This document shows, in pieces, positions 5,874 to 6,772 of a stretch of 6,772 nt of DNA. Under the pieces are notes generated by a model. It saw only the letters and a list, made by a program, of their open reading frames with translations. It ran no database searches and had not been told where the DNA came from. Made by a program: the position numbers and the translations under genes. Source of the stretch: Actinomycetospora sp. (GTDB lineage Bacteria; Actinomycetota; Actinomycetes; Mycobacteriales; Pseudonocardiaceae); NCBI GenBank assembly GCA_025925615.1, contig JAICLN010000238.1, positions 1-6,772 of the forward strand, read 5' to 3'. Positions within the stretch are counted from its first letter, which is position 1. Every line of letters begins with the position of its first letter.

Positions 5874-6233
5874 TCACTCGGCCGCGTTGTTGCTGACCTT
5901 GGCCAGCTCCTCGTTGAACCGCGCCTGCTTGTCGACCTTCTCCGGCTGCGGCTGGAGCCTGCCCTCGGCGCCCGGGAGGCCCTTGAACTTCTGCCAGTCG
6001 CCGGTGATCTTGAGCAGGCCGTGCACCGGCTCGGTCGGGATGGCGCCCACGCCGAGCCAGTACTGCGCGCGCTCCGAGTCGATCCTGATGTCGCTCGGCT
6101 GGCTCTTCGGGTGGTACTCGCCGATCGTCTCGATCACGCGCCCGTCACGGCGGTTGCGGGCGTCGGCGATGACCACGCGGTAATGGGGCTCGCGGATCTT
6201 GCCCATGCGGGCGAGCTTGATCTTGACGGCCAC
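5874..6233 (-). CDS. rpsP: 30S ribosomal protein bS16
   Basis: bS16 is a small-subunit protein needed for efficient 30S assembly. The conserved core starts [20 protein letters not shown] (1-20), followed by [20 protein letters not shown] (21-40) and [24 protein letters not shown] (52-75). At 119 residues it carries a charged tail after about residue 85 ([20 protein letters not shown]), as is common in actinobacteria. The start is a GTG at 6233; GAGGAG is 12 bases upstream, a longer spacing than ideal, but no better start fits the conserved N-terminus. It is the first gene of the rpsP-khpA-rimM unit, with a promoter-like block at 6368-6406 and a predicted leader of about 130 bases. Confidence 0.98.
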   Translation of the reverse strand: MAVKIKLARMGKIREPHYRVVIADARNRRDGRVIETIGEYHPKSQPSDIRIDSERAQYWLGVGAIPTEPVHGLLKITGDWQKFKGLPGAEGRLQPQPEKVDKQARFNEELAKVSNNAAE

Positions 6234-6367
6234 GGGTCCGGTGTTCTCCTCGTTCGCAGTACTGCTCAGTGCTCGGCGTCCCCGGCCGGCGTGGGGTCAC
6301 CACCGGCCGTGCACCGCAGGTCCGAGGTCGCGGCCCAGGGAGAGGGTGGCCACGACGCAACCCCCTG

Positions 6368-6396
6368 ATTGTGCCAGAGGGAGCCGACGCCCCGGT
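6368..6396 (-). promoter_or_regulatory. Probable rpsP operon promoter
   Basis: Minus-strand TCTGGCACAATC (-10-like CACAAT at 6368-6373) is preceded at 17 bases by ACCGGG (6391-6396). It is followed by a G-run and GTTGC. The block closely resembles the one upstream of rplS at 1391-1428. It lies about 135 bases upstream of the rpsP start and just after the pxpA stop. Start-site data would be needed to fix the hexamers. Confidence 0.5.
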
Positions 6397-6406
6397 GCGG
6401 CGGGGC
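6389..6406 (-). terminator. GC hairpin after pxpA
   Basis: GCCCCG-N6-CGGGGC is a perfect 6-bp stem beginning about 12 bases after the pxpA stop. It has no U-tract. It overlaps the possible -35 of the rpsP promoter, so it may be a terminator for pxpA, a regulatory element, or both. Confidence 0.35.
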
Positions 6407-6418
6407 CCTGCGCCCGTC

Positions 6419-6772
6419 CTACCCCGCGGCCAGCGCCCGGGCGACCGCCTGCGCGTTCCCCACGGCCTCGGGGGTGTCCCCGTGCAGGCACAACGAGTCC
6501 GCGCGGACCTCGAGCTCGGTGCCGTCCACCGCGACGATCACGCCGTCGCGGGCCAGGCGGACCGCCCGCTCGACGACGGCGTCGGTGTCCGGCAGCAGCG
6601 CGCCCGGCTCGGACCGCGGGACGAGGGTGCCCTCGGGCGTGTAGCCGCGGTCGGCGAACGCCTCGGCGATCGTCGTGAGCCCGGCGTCCGCCGCGAGCGC
6701 GAGCAGCCGGCCGCCCGGCAGGCCCATGACCGGCAGGTCGCCCGCCGCCCGCGCGGCCTCGACGACGGCGGC
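6419..6772 (-). CDS. pxpA: 5-oxoprolinase subunit A, C-terminal part (LamB/YcsF family)
   Basis: This is the C-terminal 117 codons of PxpA; the start is beyond the right edge. PxpA works with PxpB and PxpC to hydrolyse 5-oxoproline to glutamate with ATP. The family's C-terminal signatures are clear: LTTIAEAFADRGYTPEG, then the LVPRSEPGALLPD segment and, near the end, the ADSLCLHGDTPEAV motif that precedes the terminal helix. The frame is open through to the edge (AAVVEAARAAGDLPVMGLPG), so the internal ATG at 6727 is not a start. It is on the same strand as rpsP, but 185 bases and a hairpin-promoter block separate them. It is probably transcribed separately. Whether pxpB and pxpC lie upstream cannot be seen. 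Confidence 0.92.
   Translation of the reverse strand, partial: AAVVEAARAAGDLPVMGLPGGRLLALAADAGLTTIAEAFADRGYTPEGTLVPRSEPGALLPDTDAVVERAVRLARDGVIVAVDGTELEVRADSLCLHGDTPEAVGNAQAVARALAAG

Noticed and set aside
6145..6678. Small open frames on both strands around the rpsP promoter
   Set aside because: They are Arg/Pro-rich, overlap rpsP or pxpA in other frames, and show no ribosome binding site or family similarity.

Overview
The window is very GC-rich, and four of the seven genes whose start is visible begin with GTG (five of eight counting the less certain ORF at the left edge). It carries the conserved bacterial block rpsP-khpA-rimM-trmD-rplS on the minus strand. This points to a high-GC actinomycete, possibly of the Pseudonocardiales; the genus is an inference from style and gene order only.

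Layout, read from the right edge along the minus strand. The 3' end of pxpA (5-oxoprolinase subunit A) comes first. Next is an intergenic region with a likely promoter, then rpsP (bS16), khpA (KH-domain RNA chaperone) and rimM (16S maturation factor), packed with gaps of 3-7 bases. The usual next genes, trmD and rplS, are not adjacent. A plus-strand pair lies between rimM and trmD: an MgtC/SapB-family membrane protein and a 655-residue aconitase with its swivel domain fused. The minus strand then resumes with trmD (tRNA m1G37 methyltransferase), a 214-base gap with its own promoter-like block, and rplS (bL19). The left edge holds the N-terminal 266 codons of a low-complexity Pro/Gly/Tyr/Gln-rich protein. 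It sits where many actinobacteria have signal peptidase I (lepB), but no catalytic domain is in view.

Functionally, the minus-strand genes form the ribosome biogenesis and tRNA modification cluster. The two plus-strand genes are metabolic or membrane functions with no obvious link to it. They split the cluster into two transcription units, so trmD and rplS need their own promoters. The sequence supports this for rplS: its upstream block resembles the one upstream of rpsP.

No clearly undescribed multi-gene system is visible. The points most worth checking are the aconitase lacking one canonical Fe-S ligand cysteine (Ser302 in an S-S-A-N motif), the split ribosomal operon, the shared hairpin-promoter block upstream of rpsP and rplS, and the repeat-rich disordered ORF with a possible leaderless start.
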